From: Streptomyces asiaticus
Lineage (GTDB): Bacteria; Actinomycetota; Actinomycetes; Streptomycetales; Streptomycetaceae
Length of the DNA stretch: 64,000 nt
Direction of reading: 5' to 3'
Assembly (NCBI RefSeq): GCF_018138715.1
Contig: NZ_JAGSHX010000006.1
Location: forward strand, 5,952,001 to 6,016,000
Made by a program: the position numbers and the translations under genes. Below the pieces are notes generated by a model that was given only the letters and a program-made list of their open reading frames with translations, made no database searches and had not been told where the DNA came from. Shown here in pieces: positions 26,038-35,649 of this stretch. Every line of letters starts with the position of its first letter. The stretch's first letter is position 1.

Positions 26038-27045
26038 CTAGTCGCCCTCCCGCCGCTCGCGGGTGGCCAGCAGCCGCCGGAGGGAGTAGAGCCGGGCCGG
26101 TTCGGCGTGGCCGTCGGCCACCCACTGGTCCAGCGCGCAGTCCGGCTCGTCGTGGCTACAGGCGCGCGGGCAGCCCTCGGTGCCCGGCTCCAGGTCCGGG
26201 AAGGCGTGGATGACCCGCGCCGGGTCCACGTGGTGCAGCCCGAAGGACCGCACGCCCGGTGTGTCGATCGCCCACCCCTTGGCGTCCGGCAGGGGGAGCG
26301 CGAGTGCGGAGGTGGTGGTGTGGCGGCCGCGGCCGGTGACCGCGTTCACCCGGCCGGTGGCCCGCTGGCGGTCCGGGACCAGCGCGTTCACCAGCGTCGT
26401 CTTGCCGACGCCCGAGTGGCCGACGAAGACGGTGATCCGGTCCGTCAGCCGCTCCCGCACCCGGTCGGCGGCGTCGCCGTCGGCCAGCTCGTCGCGGCTG
26501 GTGACGACATAGGGGACGCCGAGCGGCTCATAGGTCCTCAGCATCTCGTCGGCGGGCGCCAGATCGGACTTGGTGAGGACGAGCAGCGGCTCCAGGCCCG
26601 CGTCGAAGGCGGCCACCAGACACCGGTCGACCAGCCGTGGGCGCGGCTCCGGATCGGCCAGGGCGGTCACGATCGCGAGCTGGTCGGCGTTGGCGACCAC
26701 CACCCGCTCGTACGGATCGTCGTCGTCGGCGGTCCGGCGCAGCACGGAGGAGCGCTCCTCGACCCGGACGATCCGGGCGAGCGTGTCCCTGTCGCCGGAG
26801 AGATCCCCGACGACCGCGACCCGGTCGCCCACCACGACGCCCTTACGGCCGAGCTCGCGGGCCTTCATGGCGGTGATGGTGCGGTCCTCGACCAGGACCG
26901 TGAGCCGGCCGCGGTCGACCGTGAGGACGAAGCCCTCGGCTGCGTCCTCGTGTTTGGGGCGGATGTTGGTGCGCGGCCGGTTGCCCTTGCGGTTGGGGCG
27001 GATCCGAACGTCGTCCTCGTCGGTGTGCTTGCCGTAGCGGCGCAT
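26038..27045 (-). CDS. rsgA: Ribosome small subunit-dependent GTPase RsgA
   Basis: 335 residues. Circularly permuted GTPase with an N-terminal OB-fold (about 45-110), the NADQ/TKSD (G4) motif before the P-loop GHSGVGKTTLVNAL, then DTPGVRSFG. The C-terminal zinc knuckle is GCPRACSHDEPDC. RsgA helps late 30S subunit maturation. The start codon follows the aroA stop by 12 bp, so both are read from one transcript. Confidence 0.93.
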   Translation of the reverse strand: MRRYGKHTDEDDVRIRPNRKGNRPRTNIRPKHEDAAEGFVLTVDRGRLTVLVEDRTITAMKARELGRKGVVVGDRVAVVGDLSGDRDTLARIVRVEERSSVLRRTADDDDPYERVVVANADQLAIVTALADPEPRPRLVDRCLVAAFDAGLEPLLVLTKSDLAPADEMLRTYEPLGVPYVVTSRDELADGDAADRVRERLTDRITVFVGHSGVGKTTLVNALVPDRQRATGRVNAVTGRGRHTTTSALALPLPDAKGWAIDTPGVRSFGLHHVDPARVIHAFPDLEPGTEGCPRACSHDEPDCALDQWVADGHAEPARLYSLRRLLATRERREGD

Positions 27046-27057
27046 GAGTCCAGGCTC

Positions 27058-28434
27058 TCAAGATCTCCGCGCCGAGGTCGTCGTCGCGTCGAGCATGCCG
27101 GTCCACAGACCGGGGAAGTCGGGGAGGGTCTTGGCGGTGGTCGCCACGTTCTCGACCAGCACGCCGTCGACGGCCAGGCCGAGGACGGCGGCGGCGGTGG
27201 CCAGCCGGTGGTCCTCGTAGGTGTGGAAGATCCCGCCGTGCAGCGGGCGCGGGCGGATCCGCAGGCCGTCCTCGGTCTCGGTGACGTCCCCGCCCAGCTC
27301 GTTGATCTCCTTGGCGAGGGCGGCGAGCCGGTCGGTCTCGTGGAGCCGCAGATGGGCGATGCCGCGCAGCACCGACTCGGAGTCGGCCAGCGCCGCGACC
27401 GCCGCGATCACCGGGGTGAGCTCGCCGACCTCGTGCAGATCGGCGTCGATCCCGGTGATCCGACCCGTTCCGGTGAAGGTCAGGCCGGTGTCGGTGAGCT
27501 CGCAGGAACCGCCCATCTCGGTGAAGATCCGGCGCAGTTCGTCCCCGGGCTGGGTGGTGCGCTCCGGCCAGTCAGGGATCGTCACCCGGCCGCCGGTGAC
27601 CAGGGCGGCGGCCAGGAACGGCGCCGCGTTGGACAGATCGGGCTCGACGACCAGGTCGCGGCCGAGCAGCGCGCTCGGCGCCACCCGCCAGACGCCCCGC
27701 TCGCCGCCCGCCTCCGGGGTGTCCACCCGCGCGCCCGCCGCGCGCAGCATGTCCACGGTCATCCGGATGTGCGGCAGGGAGGGCAGCGCGGCGCCGATGT
27801 GACGCACTTCGACGCCCTGGTTGAAGCGCGGCGCGGACAGCAGCAGGGCGCTCACGAACTGGGAGGACGACGAGGCGTCGACGGGGACCGGGCCGCCGTC
27901 CAGCGCCCCGCCGCCGTGCACGGTCATCGGCAGCGCGCCGCGGCCGTCGTCGTCGATGCGGGCGCCGAGGGCGCGCAGCGCGTCGATCACGCCGTGCAGC
28001 GGGCGCTCATGGGAGCGGGGGTCGCCGTCGAAGTGGACGGGGCCGTCGGCCAGGGCGGCGACCGGCGGCAGGAAGCGCATCACGGTGCCGGCGTTGCCGA
28101 CGTCGATGGTGGCCGGGCCGTGCAGCCCCGCCGGGATGACCCGCCATGCCTCTCCGCCACCGGAGGGGCCGCTGGAGCCGAGCGCGCCGTCGGACACCGT
28201 CTCCTCGATGCCGACGCCCATGGCGCGCAGGGCGGCGGCCATCAGGAGGGTGTCGCGGGAGCGGAGCGGGCGGCGCAGCCAGCCGGGTTCGGCGGCGAGC
28301 GCGGCCAGGATCAGACCGCGGTTGGTAACCGACTTGGATCCGGGCACGGTGACGGTCGCGTCGACCGCTCCATCGACGGTCGGAGCGGGCCAGAGGGCGG
28401 TGTGGTCGCCCGGGGAGGTCTCAATGCCGGTCAT
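27058..28434 (-). CDS. aroA: 3-phosphoshikimate 1-carboxyvinyltransferase (EPSP synthase) AroA
   Basis: 458 residues from ATG 28434 (MTGIETSPGDHTALW). Sixth step of the shikimate pathway. Signature motifs: GSKSVTNRGLILAALA near residue 30 (PEP/phosphate site), GNAGTVMRFLPPVA in the first half, and LRLHETDRLAALAKEINELGG in the second. The glyphosate-sensitive type loop GNAGT is intact. Upstream frame continues open but without a better start. First gene of an aroA-rsgA operon. Confidence 0.93.
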   Translation of the reverse strand: MTGIETSPGDHTALWPAPTVDGAVDATVTVPGSKSVTNRGLILAALAAEPGWLRRPLRSRDTLLMAAALRAMGVGIEETVSDGALGSSGPSGGGEAWRVIPAGLHGPATIDVGNAGTVMRFLPPVAALADGPVHFDGDPRSHERPLHGVIDALRALGARIDDDGRGALPMTVHGGGALDGGPVPVDASSSSQFVSALLLSAPRFNQGVEVRHIGAALPSLPHIRMTVDMLRAAGARVDTPEAGGERGVWRVAPSALLGRDLVVEPDLSNAAPFLAAALVTGGRVTIPDWPERTTQPGDELRRIFTEMGGSCELTDTGLTFTGTGRITGIDADLHEVGELTPVIAAVAALADSESVLRGIAHLRLHETDRLAALAKEINELGGDVTETEDGLRIRPRPLHGGIFHTYEDHRLATAAAVLGLAVDGVLVENVATTAKTLPDFPGLWTGMLDATTTSARRS

Positions 28435-28595
28435 GGGTCTCACTTTAGTGGTTCGCCCGGAGTGCCAATCTTGATCGAAAGTGGTGAAACCCAGTCGAAA
28501 CACGGCGCTGCTACAAGCTGCTCCAAGGCGCCCATGAGGTGGCGGCGGTGGCGCGCCGGGCGCTCGTACGGGGGGCACGGCCCCAGCGGCCGGGG

Positions 28596-29309
28596 TCACA
28601 GCCCCAGCAGCCAGCGCCCTCCGGCGAGCAGCGAGCACAGCGAGACCACGTGGAAGAGCAGCAGCCAGGCGCCGGCCGGAATGCCCGTCAGCCGGGCGAG
28701 CTGGTCGGGGTCGGAGTCGTACGCGCCGCCGTGACGGCGCTTGCGCTGGAGCTCGAAGGCCGGACGCACGCCCCCCAGGAGGAGGAACCACACCACGGCG
28801 TACGCGAACCCCGCCTGCACGTCCGGCCCGGTGAGCCAGGAGACGAGGAAGAAGGCGGCCCCGCTGATGACGACCGTAAGGACGCCATAGGCGTTGCGGA
28901 TCATCACCAGCATCGCGACCAGCAGCGCCGTCGTCCCCCACAGCAGCAAGGTGATGTGGTTCGCCGCCAGCAGCCAGGCGCCGCCGAGGCCCAGCAGGGA
29001 GGGGGCGGTGTAGCCGGACGCCGCGGTGAGGATCATGCCCAGGCCCGTGGGCTTGCCGCGCGAGACGGTCAGCCCCGAGGTGTCCGAGTGCAGCCGTATG
29101 CCGTCCAGCCGCCGCCCGCTGAGCAGGGCGACCACGGCGTGGCCGCCCTCGTGGGCGATGGTGATGGCGTTACGGGCTATCCGCCACGCCGTGCGGAAGA
29201 CCACGACCGCGAACGCGATCACGCCGGTGGAGACGACCAGCCAGGTGGTGGGGTCGGGCTGGGCGCCGGTCACCCGGTCCCAGAGATCGGCGGCGTTCGT
29301 TGCGTCCAT
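28596..29309 (-). CDS. M50-family membrane metalloprotease-like protein
   Basis: 237 residues from ATG 29309. The zinc motif HEGGH lies in a hydrophobic helix (ITIAHEGGHAVVALLSG, about 50-65), typical of site-2-type proteases. About six membrane spans. No PDZ domain. The third metal ligand (usually in an LDG motif) is not obvious, so proteolysis is uncertain. Divergent from the SRAP gene, 48 bp apart. Confidence 0.85.
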   Translation of the reverse strand: MDATNAADLWDRVTGAQPDPTTWLVVSTGVIAFAVVVFRTAWRIARNAITIAHEGGHAVVALLSGRRLDGIRLHSDTSGLTVSRGKPTGLGMILTAASGYTAPSLLGLGGAWLLAANHITLLLWGTTALLVAMLVMIRNAYGVLTVVISGAAFFLVSWLTGPDVQAGFAYAVVWFLLLGGVRPAFELQRKRRHGGAYDSDPDQLARLTGIPAGAWLLLFHVVSLCSLLAGGRWLLGL

Positions 29310-29357
29310 GTGCGGGCGGCTCCTCGCGTCGGTAGGGGTCGTGGCAGTGTGGCACCT

Positions 29358-30176
29358 ATGTGCGGTCGATACGCAGCGAGCCGGAGGCCGGAGGATCTCG
29401 TCGGGCTCTTCGGAGTGGAGAAGTGGGAGCCGGAGGAGACTCTGGCGCCGGACTGGAACGTCGCGCCCACCAAGGACGTGTACGCGGTGCTCGAACGCCC
29501 CCTCAAGGACGCAGCCGAACCGCGCCCGGTTCGTCAGCTGAGGGCGCTGAAGTGGGGGCTGGTGCCGTCCTGGGCGAAGTCCCCCGGGGGCGGCGCCAAG
29601 ATGATCAACGCACGGGCCGAGACCGTGCACGAGAAGCCGTCCTACCGGCGCCCGTTCGCCTCGCGGCGCTGCATCCTGCCCGCCGACGGCTACTACGAGT
29701 GGGTCACCGCGGCGGGGGAGCGGCAGCTGGAGGAGAAGGGCAAGCGGAAGCGGCCCCGCAAGCAGCCGTACTTCGTGACCCCGGTGGACGGCTCGGTAAT
29801 GGCCATGGCCGGGCTGTACGAGTTCTGGCGGGACCGGACGCTGCCGGACGAGCACCCCCGGGCGTGGTGGGTCACCTGCACGGTGATCACCACCGAGGCG
29901 GACAAGGAGCCCTTCGGGGGCGCGGCCCGGGACGAGGGGCCGGGCTCGCTCGCCGAGATCCACCCGCGGATGCCGCTGGTCCTCACCGAGGACCGCTGGG
30001 CCTCCTGGCTGGACCCGGGCCGCACCGACCCCGACGACCTGCTGCCGCTGCTGGCGCCGCCGCCCTCCGGGCTGCTGCGGGCGTACCCGGTGGCCACCGG
30101 GGTGAGTGATGTCCGTAACAACGGCCCCGAGTTGCTCGAGGAACTCGAGGCCCCGGAGGAGGGCACGCTGTTCTGA
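29358..30176 (+). CDS. SOS response-associated peptidase (SRAP, YedK/HMCES-like)
   Basis: 272 residues from the ATG of MCGRYAAS. The catalytic Cys2 is in place after Met removal. NARAET (Asn/Arg), the glutamate of ADGYYEW and the histidine of HPRMPLVL complete the active site. The family forms a covalent link with abasic sites in single-stranded DNA and protects them. An insert of basic residues (LEEKGKRKRPRKQ) around 135-150 is a family variation. Its stop overlaps the next start (TGATG). Confidence 0.93.
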   Translation: MCGRYAASRRPEDLVGLFGVEKWEPEETLAPDWNVAPTKDVYAVLERPLKDAAEPRPVRQLRALKWGLVPSWAKSPGGGAKMINARAETVHEKPSYRRPFASRRCILPADGYYEWVTAAGERQLEEKGKRKRPRKQPYFVTPVDGSVMAMAGLYEFWRDRTLPDEHPRAWWVTCTVITTEADKEPFGGAARDEGPGSLAEIHPRMPLVLTEDRWASWLDPGRTDPDDLLPLLAPPPSGLLRAYPVATGVSDVRNNGPELLEELEAPEEGTLF

Positions 30177-30865
30177 TGGCCGCGAAGAAGACGGATGAAC
30201 CTCGGGAGAAGACGGACACACCTCGGGTCACCACCGAGATGGTGGCGACCCCGGCCGGGGACGCCCGGATCACCTGGCACCACGCCCCCGGCGCCCATGC
30301 CCTGCTCGCCGCCAGTCACGGCGCGGGCGGGGGCATCGAGGCGCGGGACCTGCGCGCGCTGGCCGGGGCGCTCCCCGGGCTCGGGGTGAGCGTCGCGCTG
30401 GTCGAGCAGCCGTGGCGGGTGGCGGGCAAGAAGATCGCGCCCGCGCCCTCGACCCTCGACACCGGATGGCGTGCCGTATGGCCCGCGCTGGAGAAGGCCG
30501 GGCTGCCGATCGTGGCGGGCGGCCGCAGCGCCGGGGCGCGGGTGGCCTGCCGGACCGCGGCGGAGCTGGGCGCGAAGGCCGTGCTGGCGCTGTCGTTCCC
30601 GCTGCACACGCCGGGCAAGCCGGAGCGGTCCCGGGCCGAGGAGCTGCTGGCCACGGGCGTGCCGACGCTGATCGTCCAGGGCGGCCGGGACCCGTTCGGG
30701 CGCCCGGAGGAGTTCCCGGAGCTGCCCGCGGCCATGGAGCTCGTGGAGGTGCCGTACGGCGATCATGTCTTCGGCCTGCCGAAGTCGGCGGACCTCGACG
30801 AGCCCGCGGCGCTCGCCCTGATCACCGGGGCCGTCACCGACTGGCTGCCGCGCGCCCTGGGCTGA
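30176..30865 (+). CDS. Alpha/beta-hydrolase (dienelactone hydrolase-like)
   Basis: 229 residues, start overlapping the SRAP stop. The nucleophile elbow is GGRSAGARVAC (GxSxG, Ser about 118). Asp in VQGGRDPFG and His in YGDHVF complete the triad. No signal peptide. Substrate unknown; the KANL2/KAT8-type small hydrolases share this layout (GAGGGIEARDL oxyanion turn). Translationally coupled to the SRAP gene, which may link it to DNA damage, but that is weak inference. Confidence 0.82.
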   Translation: MAAKKTDEPREKTDTPRVTTEMVATPAGDARITWHHAPGAHALLAASHGAGGGIEARDLRALAGALPGLGVSVALVEQPWRVAGKKIAPAPSTLDTGWRAVWPALEKAGLPIVAGGRSAGARVACRTAAELGAKAVLALSFPLHTPGKPERSRAEELLATGVPTLIVQGGRDPFGRPEEFPELPAAMELVEVPYGDHVFGLPKSADLDEPAALALITGAVTDWLPRALG

Positions 30866-30918
30866 TCGCCGACCGCCGCCCCCTCCCTGGCCAGGGGCGC
30901 CGGGGCGGGGGCGGGGCG

Positions 30919-30944
30919 GGAATGCGACGGGAGGGATCCGTGTT
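30919..30944 (+). promoter_or_regulatory. SigR-dependent promoter of sigR
   Basis: GGAAT (30919-30923), exactly 18 bp, then GTT (30942-30944): a perfect match to the known SigR consensus. It is about 70 bp before the longer sigR start, so SigR drives its own transcription under thiol-oxidising stress. Confidence 0.92.
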
Positions 30945-31014
30945 GAACGCGCTGTCGGTACTCACCGTGTAAGAGGCACTGATACGCGGAATACGAGGAA
31001 AGGGAGTCCCCCGC

Positions 31015-31869
31015 ATGGGTTCGCTTGCTTGCCCGGCCCGTCCACGCGGCGCTGACCTGGACTGGTCTCAGCTGTCGGCGGCGCAGGCCGTGAAGATCGA
31101 AGCGGCGGGCGCACCGGATCGTCGTCTATTCTCCGATTCCAGCGGGTCCACATCCGGACCCGACACGAAGCTGGAGGAGGTGGGTCAGGTCACTGGGACC
31201 GACGCAGGTACCGACGGCGTGACCGAGGGAGAGCCGGTCGAGCGGTCGCAGGAGTCGTCCTCGGAGCGGAACGCGCGCTTCGAGCGGGACGCCCTTGCCT
31301 TCTTGGACCAGATGTACTCGGCCGCGCTGCGGATGACGCGTAACCCGGCTGACGCCGAGGACCTCGTGCAGGAGACCTACGCCAAGGCGTACGGGTCCTT
31401 CCACCAGTTCCGCGAGGGCACCAACCTCAAGGCATGGCTGTACCGCATCCTGACCAATACCTTCATCAACTCGTACCGCAAGAAGCAGCGGGAGCCCCAG
31501 CGCAGTGCGGCCGAGGAGATCGAGGACTGGCAGCTCGCGCGCGCCGAGTCGCATATGTCGACCGGTCTGCGCTCGGCCGAGTCGCAGGCCCTCGACCACC
31601 TGCCCGACTCCGATGTCAAGGAGGCCCTTCAGGCCATCCCCGAGGAGTTCCGCATCGCGGTCTATCTCGCGGATGTCGAGGGCTTTGCCTACAAGGAGAT
31701 CGCGGACATCATGGGTACACCCATCGGTACGGTGATGTCCCGGCTGCACCGTGGGCGCCGCCAGCTGCGCGGTCTGCTGGAGGACTACGCCCGTGGGCGC
31801 GGGCTGGTCCCGGCCGGCGCGGGCGCCGCGGCGGACGAGTCGCACGATCGGAAAGGCGCGGACTCATGA
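31015..31869 (+). CDS. sigR: Thiol-oxidative-stress ECF sigma factor SigR (long form, SigR')
   Basis: 284 residues from ATG 31015 (AAAGGGAG upstream). A second start, GTG 31180 with GGAGGA, gives the 229-residue short form; the extension is 55 residues, just as described for the unstable SigR' of S. coelicolor. Region 2 (about 90-160: [26 protein letters not shown]...) and region 4 (about 205-260: [30 protein letters not shown]) are intact. It directs transcription of thioredoxin, mycothiol and proteolysis genes. The stop overlaps rsrA (ATGA). Confidence 0.95.
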   Translation: MGSLACPARPRGADLDWSQLSAAQAVKIEAAGAPDRRLFSDSSGSTSGPDTKLEEVGQVTGTDAGTDGVTEGEPVERSQESSSERNARFERDALAFLDQMYSAALRMTRNPADAEDLVQETYAKAYGSFHQFREGTNLKAWLYRILTNTFINSYRKKQREPQRSAAEEIEDWQLARAESHMSTGLRSAESQALDHLPDSDVKEALQAIPEEFRIAVYLADVEGFAYKEIADIMGTPIGTVMSRLHRGRRQLRGLLEDYARGRGLVPAGAGAAADESHDRKGADS

Positions 31870-32207
31870 GCTGCGGAGAGCCGCATGAGACGGACTGCTC
31901 CGAGGTTCTCGACCACCTCTACGAGTTCCTCGACCACGAGATGCCGGACGGCGACTGCGCCAAGTTCGAGGTGCACTTCGACGAGTGCTCCCCGTGCCTG
32001 GAGAAGTACGGCCTCGAGAAGGCCGTGAAGAAGCTCGTCAAGCGGTGCTGCGGCCATGACGACGTGCCCACCGACCTCCGGTCGAAGGTCATGGGGCGGA
32101 TCGAGCTGATCCGCTCCGGGCAGGCGGTGCCGGAGCGCGAGATCACGACGGAGACGAAAGCGCCGGGCAGCGCGCCGAGCAACGCGCCGAGCAGCGCCCA
32201 GGAATGA
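31866..32207 (+). CDS. rsrA: Redox-sensing zinc anti-sigma factor RsrA
   Basis: 113 residues. Holds SigR inactive until oxidised. The seven cysteines I expect are at C3, C11, C31, C41, C44, C61 and C62, with H37 in the ZAS motif HFDECSPC (H37-x3-C41-x2-C44); positions agree with the S. coelicolor protein. The C-terminal 25 residues are Ser/Ala/Pro-rich and disordered. Start overlaps the sigR stop, ensuring equal output. Confidence 0.95.
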   Translation: MSCGEPHETDCSEVLDHLYEFLDHEMPDGDCAKFEVHFDECSPCLEKYGLEKAVKKLVKRCCGHDDVPTDLRSKVMGRIELIRSGQAVPEREITTETKAPGSAPSNAPSSAQE

Positions 32208-32214
32208 CCCCGGG

Positions 32215-32283
32215 GCTCGAGCCCAAGTGACCGCGCAGCTCGGGCTCAAGTGACCCCGCAGCTCGGGCTCATGTGACCCCGGG
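32215..32283. repeat. Three tandem 23-bp repeats after rsrA
   Basis: Units of about GCTCGGGCTCAAGTGACCCCGCA at 32215-32237, 32238-32260 and 32261-32283, starting 8 bp after the rsrA stop. Each contains the TGACC of the gene's 3' end, so they look like a slippage product. Nothing else is evident up to the HD-GYP start. Confidence 0.8.
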
Positions 32284-32491
32284 GCTCCGGCCCCAGCGGA
32301 TCCCTGGTCGAACGCCAATCGAGTTGGCGCGTTCTCATTCCCACCCTCGGTGATCAGATCATCACTCGAAGGGGTGTAATCGGACAGTCCCTCCGGTCCC
32401 ATACGCCCCGTCTCGTCCTAAGCTCCCCAACCACCTGAACCGCCCCGCCCGAGGGGGCGGCGCAATGGCCATGGATGGGGAGGAGGACACC

Positions 32492-33931
32492 GTGCGGGCA
32501 CTTCCCCACGGGGCGCGCGCCTATGTCCTGTGCGCCGTGCTCGCCGGGGCGTACTGCGCCGCCCCGGCCGTACGGCCCGGAGCGGCCGTCCCCTGGGCCA
32601 CGACCGCCCTGCTCGCCGCGGTGCACGCGGTCGGCTCCAGGGTTCGCGGCCGCTGGCCCGAATGGTGCAGCCCCGTCCTTCTGGCCGGGGCTTTTCTGCT
32701 GCCGCCCGCCGCCGCGGCGCTGGTCGCCGTGCCCGGGGCGCTGCTCGCCCGCGTCGAGCGGCCACCCGCCGGGGCGCGGCGGGCCTGGCGCGCCGCACGG
32801 CTCTCACTGGCCGTCTGGACCGCCTCATGCGCCTTCGCGGCCCTGGACGGCCCCGGGACCCTCAGCGCCCTCTGGGCCCTCGGCGAGGGCGCCCAGGTCC
32901 CCGCTGCGCAGGCGTCGTCGTCCGGTGCGCCCGGCTTTCCGTACGCCCTGGCGGCCGCCGTGGCCGCCGCGCTCGTCCTGGGCCTGACCGCCACCGCGCT
33001 GGAGGGCGGGGTGCTGGTCACCGCCGAGCGGCAGTCCGCGCGCGCCGCCTGGTGGGGGCGGCTGCCCGGCGCCCTCGCCCCGTATCTGGTGCACGGGCCG
33101 GCCGGGCTGGCCATGGCGGTGCTGTGGCGTAGCCCTTACGGACCGGCGGCGGCCCTGCTGGTGCTGCTGCCGATGTACGTCTGCGCCTGCGGCTTCGTGC
33201 TCTACCGCCGCGAGAGCGCCGCCCACCAGGCCACCATCCGGGCCCTCGTCCAGGCGGTCGACATCAAGGACCGCTACACCCGCGGCCACAGCGAGCGCGT
33301 CGGCCGCGCCTCCGCGATGATCGCCCGCGAGCTGGGCATGAGCGGCGACCGGCTGGAGGCGCTGCGGATCGCGGGCATCCTCCACGACGTCGGCAAGCTC
33401 GGCGTGCCCACCCGGCTGCTGCGCAAAAACGGTCCGCTGACGCCCGACGAGCGCCGGGTGATCGAGCTGCACCCCGAGTACGGCGACGAGATGGTGCGCG
33501 GCATCGGCTTCCTGGGCGAGGCGCGGGCCGCGATCCTCCACCACCATGAGCGGCTGGACGGCAGCGGCTATCCGTACGGGCTCGCCGGGGCGCAGATCCC
33601 GGAGTTCGCCCGGGTGGTCGCGGTGGCGGACGCCTTCGACGCGATGACCTCGACACGTACGTACCGCAGGGCCCGGCCGGTGCCCACGGCCGTGGCGGAG
33701 CTGCAACGGTGCGCGGGCTCACAGTTCGACCCCCGCATGGTGGGGGCCCTCACCCGCGCCCTGGACCGCCACGGCTGGCACGCGGCGGTCACCGCGGACG
33801 CCCCTGAGGAGCGCGGAAACGTCCCGCCAGAGCCCGCCGCCTCGCCCCTGGTACGTGCCGCCGCCCCGGGCGCGTCGGACGCCCCCGGCGGACCCCACCC
33901 CGGCGCGGGCACCCCCGGCGGTGGACCATGA
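32492..33931 (+). CDS. Membrane HD-GYP domain protein (likely c-di-GMP phosphodiesterase)
   Basis: 479 residues from GTG 32492, chosen because GGGGAGGAGG sits at ideal distance; ATG 32465 would place that site inside the gene. Six to seven hydrophobic segments (about 1-250), then an HD-GYP domain (about 255-425) with all motifs: RGHSERV, ILHDVGKLG, HPEYGDEM, HHHERLDGSGYP and DAFDAMTS. This predicts hydrolysis of c-di-GMP at the membrane. The C-terminus is Pro/Ala-rich. Overlaps the next gene by ATGA. Confidence 0.9.
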   Translation: MRALPHGARAYVLCAVLAGAYCAAPAVRPGAAVPWATTALLAAVHAVGSRVRGRWPEWCSPVLLAGAFLLPPAAAALVAVPGALLARVERPPAGARRAWRAARLSLAVWTASCAFAALDGPGTLSALWALGEGAQVPAAQASSSGAPGFPYALAAAVAAALVLGLTATALEGGVLVTAERQSARAAWWGRLPGALAPYLVHGPAGLAMAVLWRSPYGPAAALLVLLPMYVCACGFVLYRRESAAHQATIRALVQAVDIKDRYTRGHSERVGRASAMIARELGMSGDRLEALRIAGILHDVGKLGVPTRLLRKNGPLTPDERRVIELHPEYGDEMVRGIGFLGEARAAILHHHERLDGSGYPYGLAGAQIPEFARVVAVADAFDAMTSTRTYRRARPVPTAVAELQRCAGSQFDPRMVGALTRALDRHGWHAAVTADAPEERGNVPPEPAASPLVRAAAPGASDAPGGPHPGAGTPGGGP

Positions 33932-35649
33932 CCCCCGCCGAGGACCCCACCCCGCCCAGCACGAACGATTCCCCCCGTGCTTCCCGGCCCACCCACGAGA
34001 AGCCCGGGGAATCCCCGGACACCTCGGCCAGAGGCGGACCGGGGGCCCCGGGCCGCCCCGGTTCCGATCGGGGCCCTCGGCCCGTCCCCGGGCGAGCTGA
34101 CGCGGGGGCCGGGGGGTCCGCGGGCACCTCGGCCGGAGGCGAGCCCGGCGCCTCGGGTCGCCGCGGTGCGCGTGAGCGGGATGAGAGCGCGGCTCAGTGG
34201 CCCGCCAGGGTGGCCCGCTCCACCTCAGGAGCGGCCACCCCCCGCGCCATCGCGCGGATCGCCGAGCGGCATGCCCGTGCCGTCCACCGTGCCCGCCGCC
34301 AGCGGGCCGAGACCGCCGCCGCCCGGGAGGAGGGGCGGGAGCGCATATCCCGGGGTCGTTATGGCGGCCTTACGGTCGTCGCCGTGTATGGCGCGGCGGG
34401 GGCGCTCGCCGTGGTGGCGCTGGTGTGGACCGAGTGGCATGGGGTGCGGCAGGCGGAGGCGGCGCTGGCCTTCGGGGCGCTTATCGCCGTCGGGGAGGCG
34501 ATCCGGTGCGTAGAGGCGCCGCCAGCTCTGGCGGGCGGCGGCGGGGGAGTGCCCGATCCGCGCGGTGAGCCCGCGCCCCTCGCCGCCGCCGGCGCCCTCG
34601 GTTACGCCCTGCTCGGGCGGCTCGGCGGGGAGCCCGCCGGCCACGGCGTCCTCCAGGTGGTCACCGTCGTCGTGGCCGCGTCGCTCGCCGGGCTGGTGGC
34701 GCCGCTCGCGCTCGGCTGTCCGGTCGACCCCGGCCACACCGCCCGCCGGGTGCTGACCGCCGCGTTCGCCGCCGTCTGCTTCCAACCGCTGCACCGGACC
34801 GGCCGTTTGGCCGACTGGCTCGGCCACGGCCCGTTCATCGTCGGCTATTTGCTCGCCCTGCTGGCCCTGACCGCCCTGTGCGACGCGGTCCTGGCCGCCG
34901 CCCTCGCCCGCGCCCGTACCGGCTGGCCTTACGGCCCGCTCCTCCGCGACGAGCTGCGCTCGCTGCCCGGGGTCGGGGCGGCGGTGTGCGCGACCGCGGC
35001 CGTGATGGCGCTCACCGTGGCCGTCGCCGGGTTGTGGCCGGTGCCGGTGCTGGCGGTGCCGCTGCTGCTGATCCAGTACTCCTACCGCCGCTACGCCGGG
35101 ATACGGGCCACCTACCGCCAGACCATCGCCTCCCTGGCCCGGGCGACCGAGATAGCCGGGTACACCCCGACGGGCCACGCCCGCGAGGTGGCCGGGCTCA
35201 GCCGGGCCGTGGGGCGTGAGCTGGGCCTCTCCGAGCCCCGGCTGACCGTGCTGGAGTACGCGGCGCTGATGCACGACATCGGCCAGCTGTCGCTGGTGGA
35301 CCCGGTGCCCGCGGGGGCCACCGAGCCGCTGCCCGCCCCCGAGCAGCGCAAAATCGCGCTGCTCGGCGGCGCTGTGGTGCGCCAGACCGGGGTACCCGCC
35401 GAGGTGGCGCTGGTCGTGGAGCGCCAGGCGGACCCGTACCGCGAGCAGCCGCTCGCCGCGCGTATCGTGCGCGCGGTGAACGCGTACACCGAGCTGGTGG
35501 GCGGGCCCGCGGCCGAGGGAGCGGCCGGGGTGGCCGCGCTGCGCGCCCTGGAGCGGCTGCGGCTGGCCACGGCGCGCGACTTCGACCCGGTCGTGGTCGA
35601 GGCGCTCGCCACGGTGCTGTCGCGCGGGGTTTACGGCCGCCCCCGGTGA
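33928..35649 (+). CDS. Membrane protein with degenerate HD(-GYP) domain
   Basis: 573 residues, translationally coupled to the HD-GYP gene. The first 110 residues are disordered (Pro/Gly/Arg). Six or so membrane spans follow (about 145-385), then an HD domain (about 390-560) with TGHAREVAGLSRAVG and LMHDIGQLS kept. The GYP signature and HHHE motif are missing (the region reads VVERQADPYREQP), so it is probably inactive or acts on another ligand, perhaps as partner of the first protein. Confidence 0.85.
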   Translation: MTPAEDPTPPSTNDSPRASRPTHEKPGESPDTSARGGPGAPGRPGSDRGPRPVPGRADAGAGGSAGTSAGGEPGASGRRGARERDESAAQWPARVARSTSGAATPRAIARIAERHARAVHRARRQRAETAAAREEGRERISRGRYGGLTVVAVYGAAGALAVVALVWTEWHGVRQAEAALAFGALIAVGEAIRCVEAPPALAGGGGGVPDPRGEPAPLAAAGALGYALLGRLGGEPAGHGVLQVVTVVVAASLAGLVAPLALGCPVDPGHTARRVLTAAFAAVCFQPLHRTGRLADWLGHGPFIVGYLLALLALTALCDAVLAAALARARTGWPYGPLLRDELRSLPGVGAAVCATAAVMALTVAVAGLWPVPVLAVPLLLIQYSYRRYAGIRATYRQTIASLARATEIAGYTPTGHAREVAGLSRAVGRELGLSEPRLTVLEYAALMHDIGQLSLVDPVPAGATEPLPAPEQRKIALLGGAVVRQTGVPAEVALVVERQADPYREQPLAARIVRAVNAYTELVGGPAAEGAAGVAALRALERLRLATARDFDPVVVEALATVLSRGVYGRPR

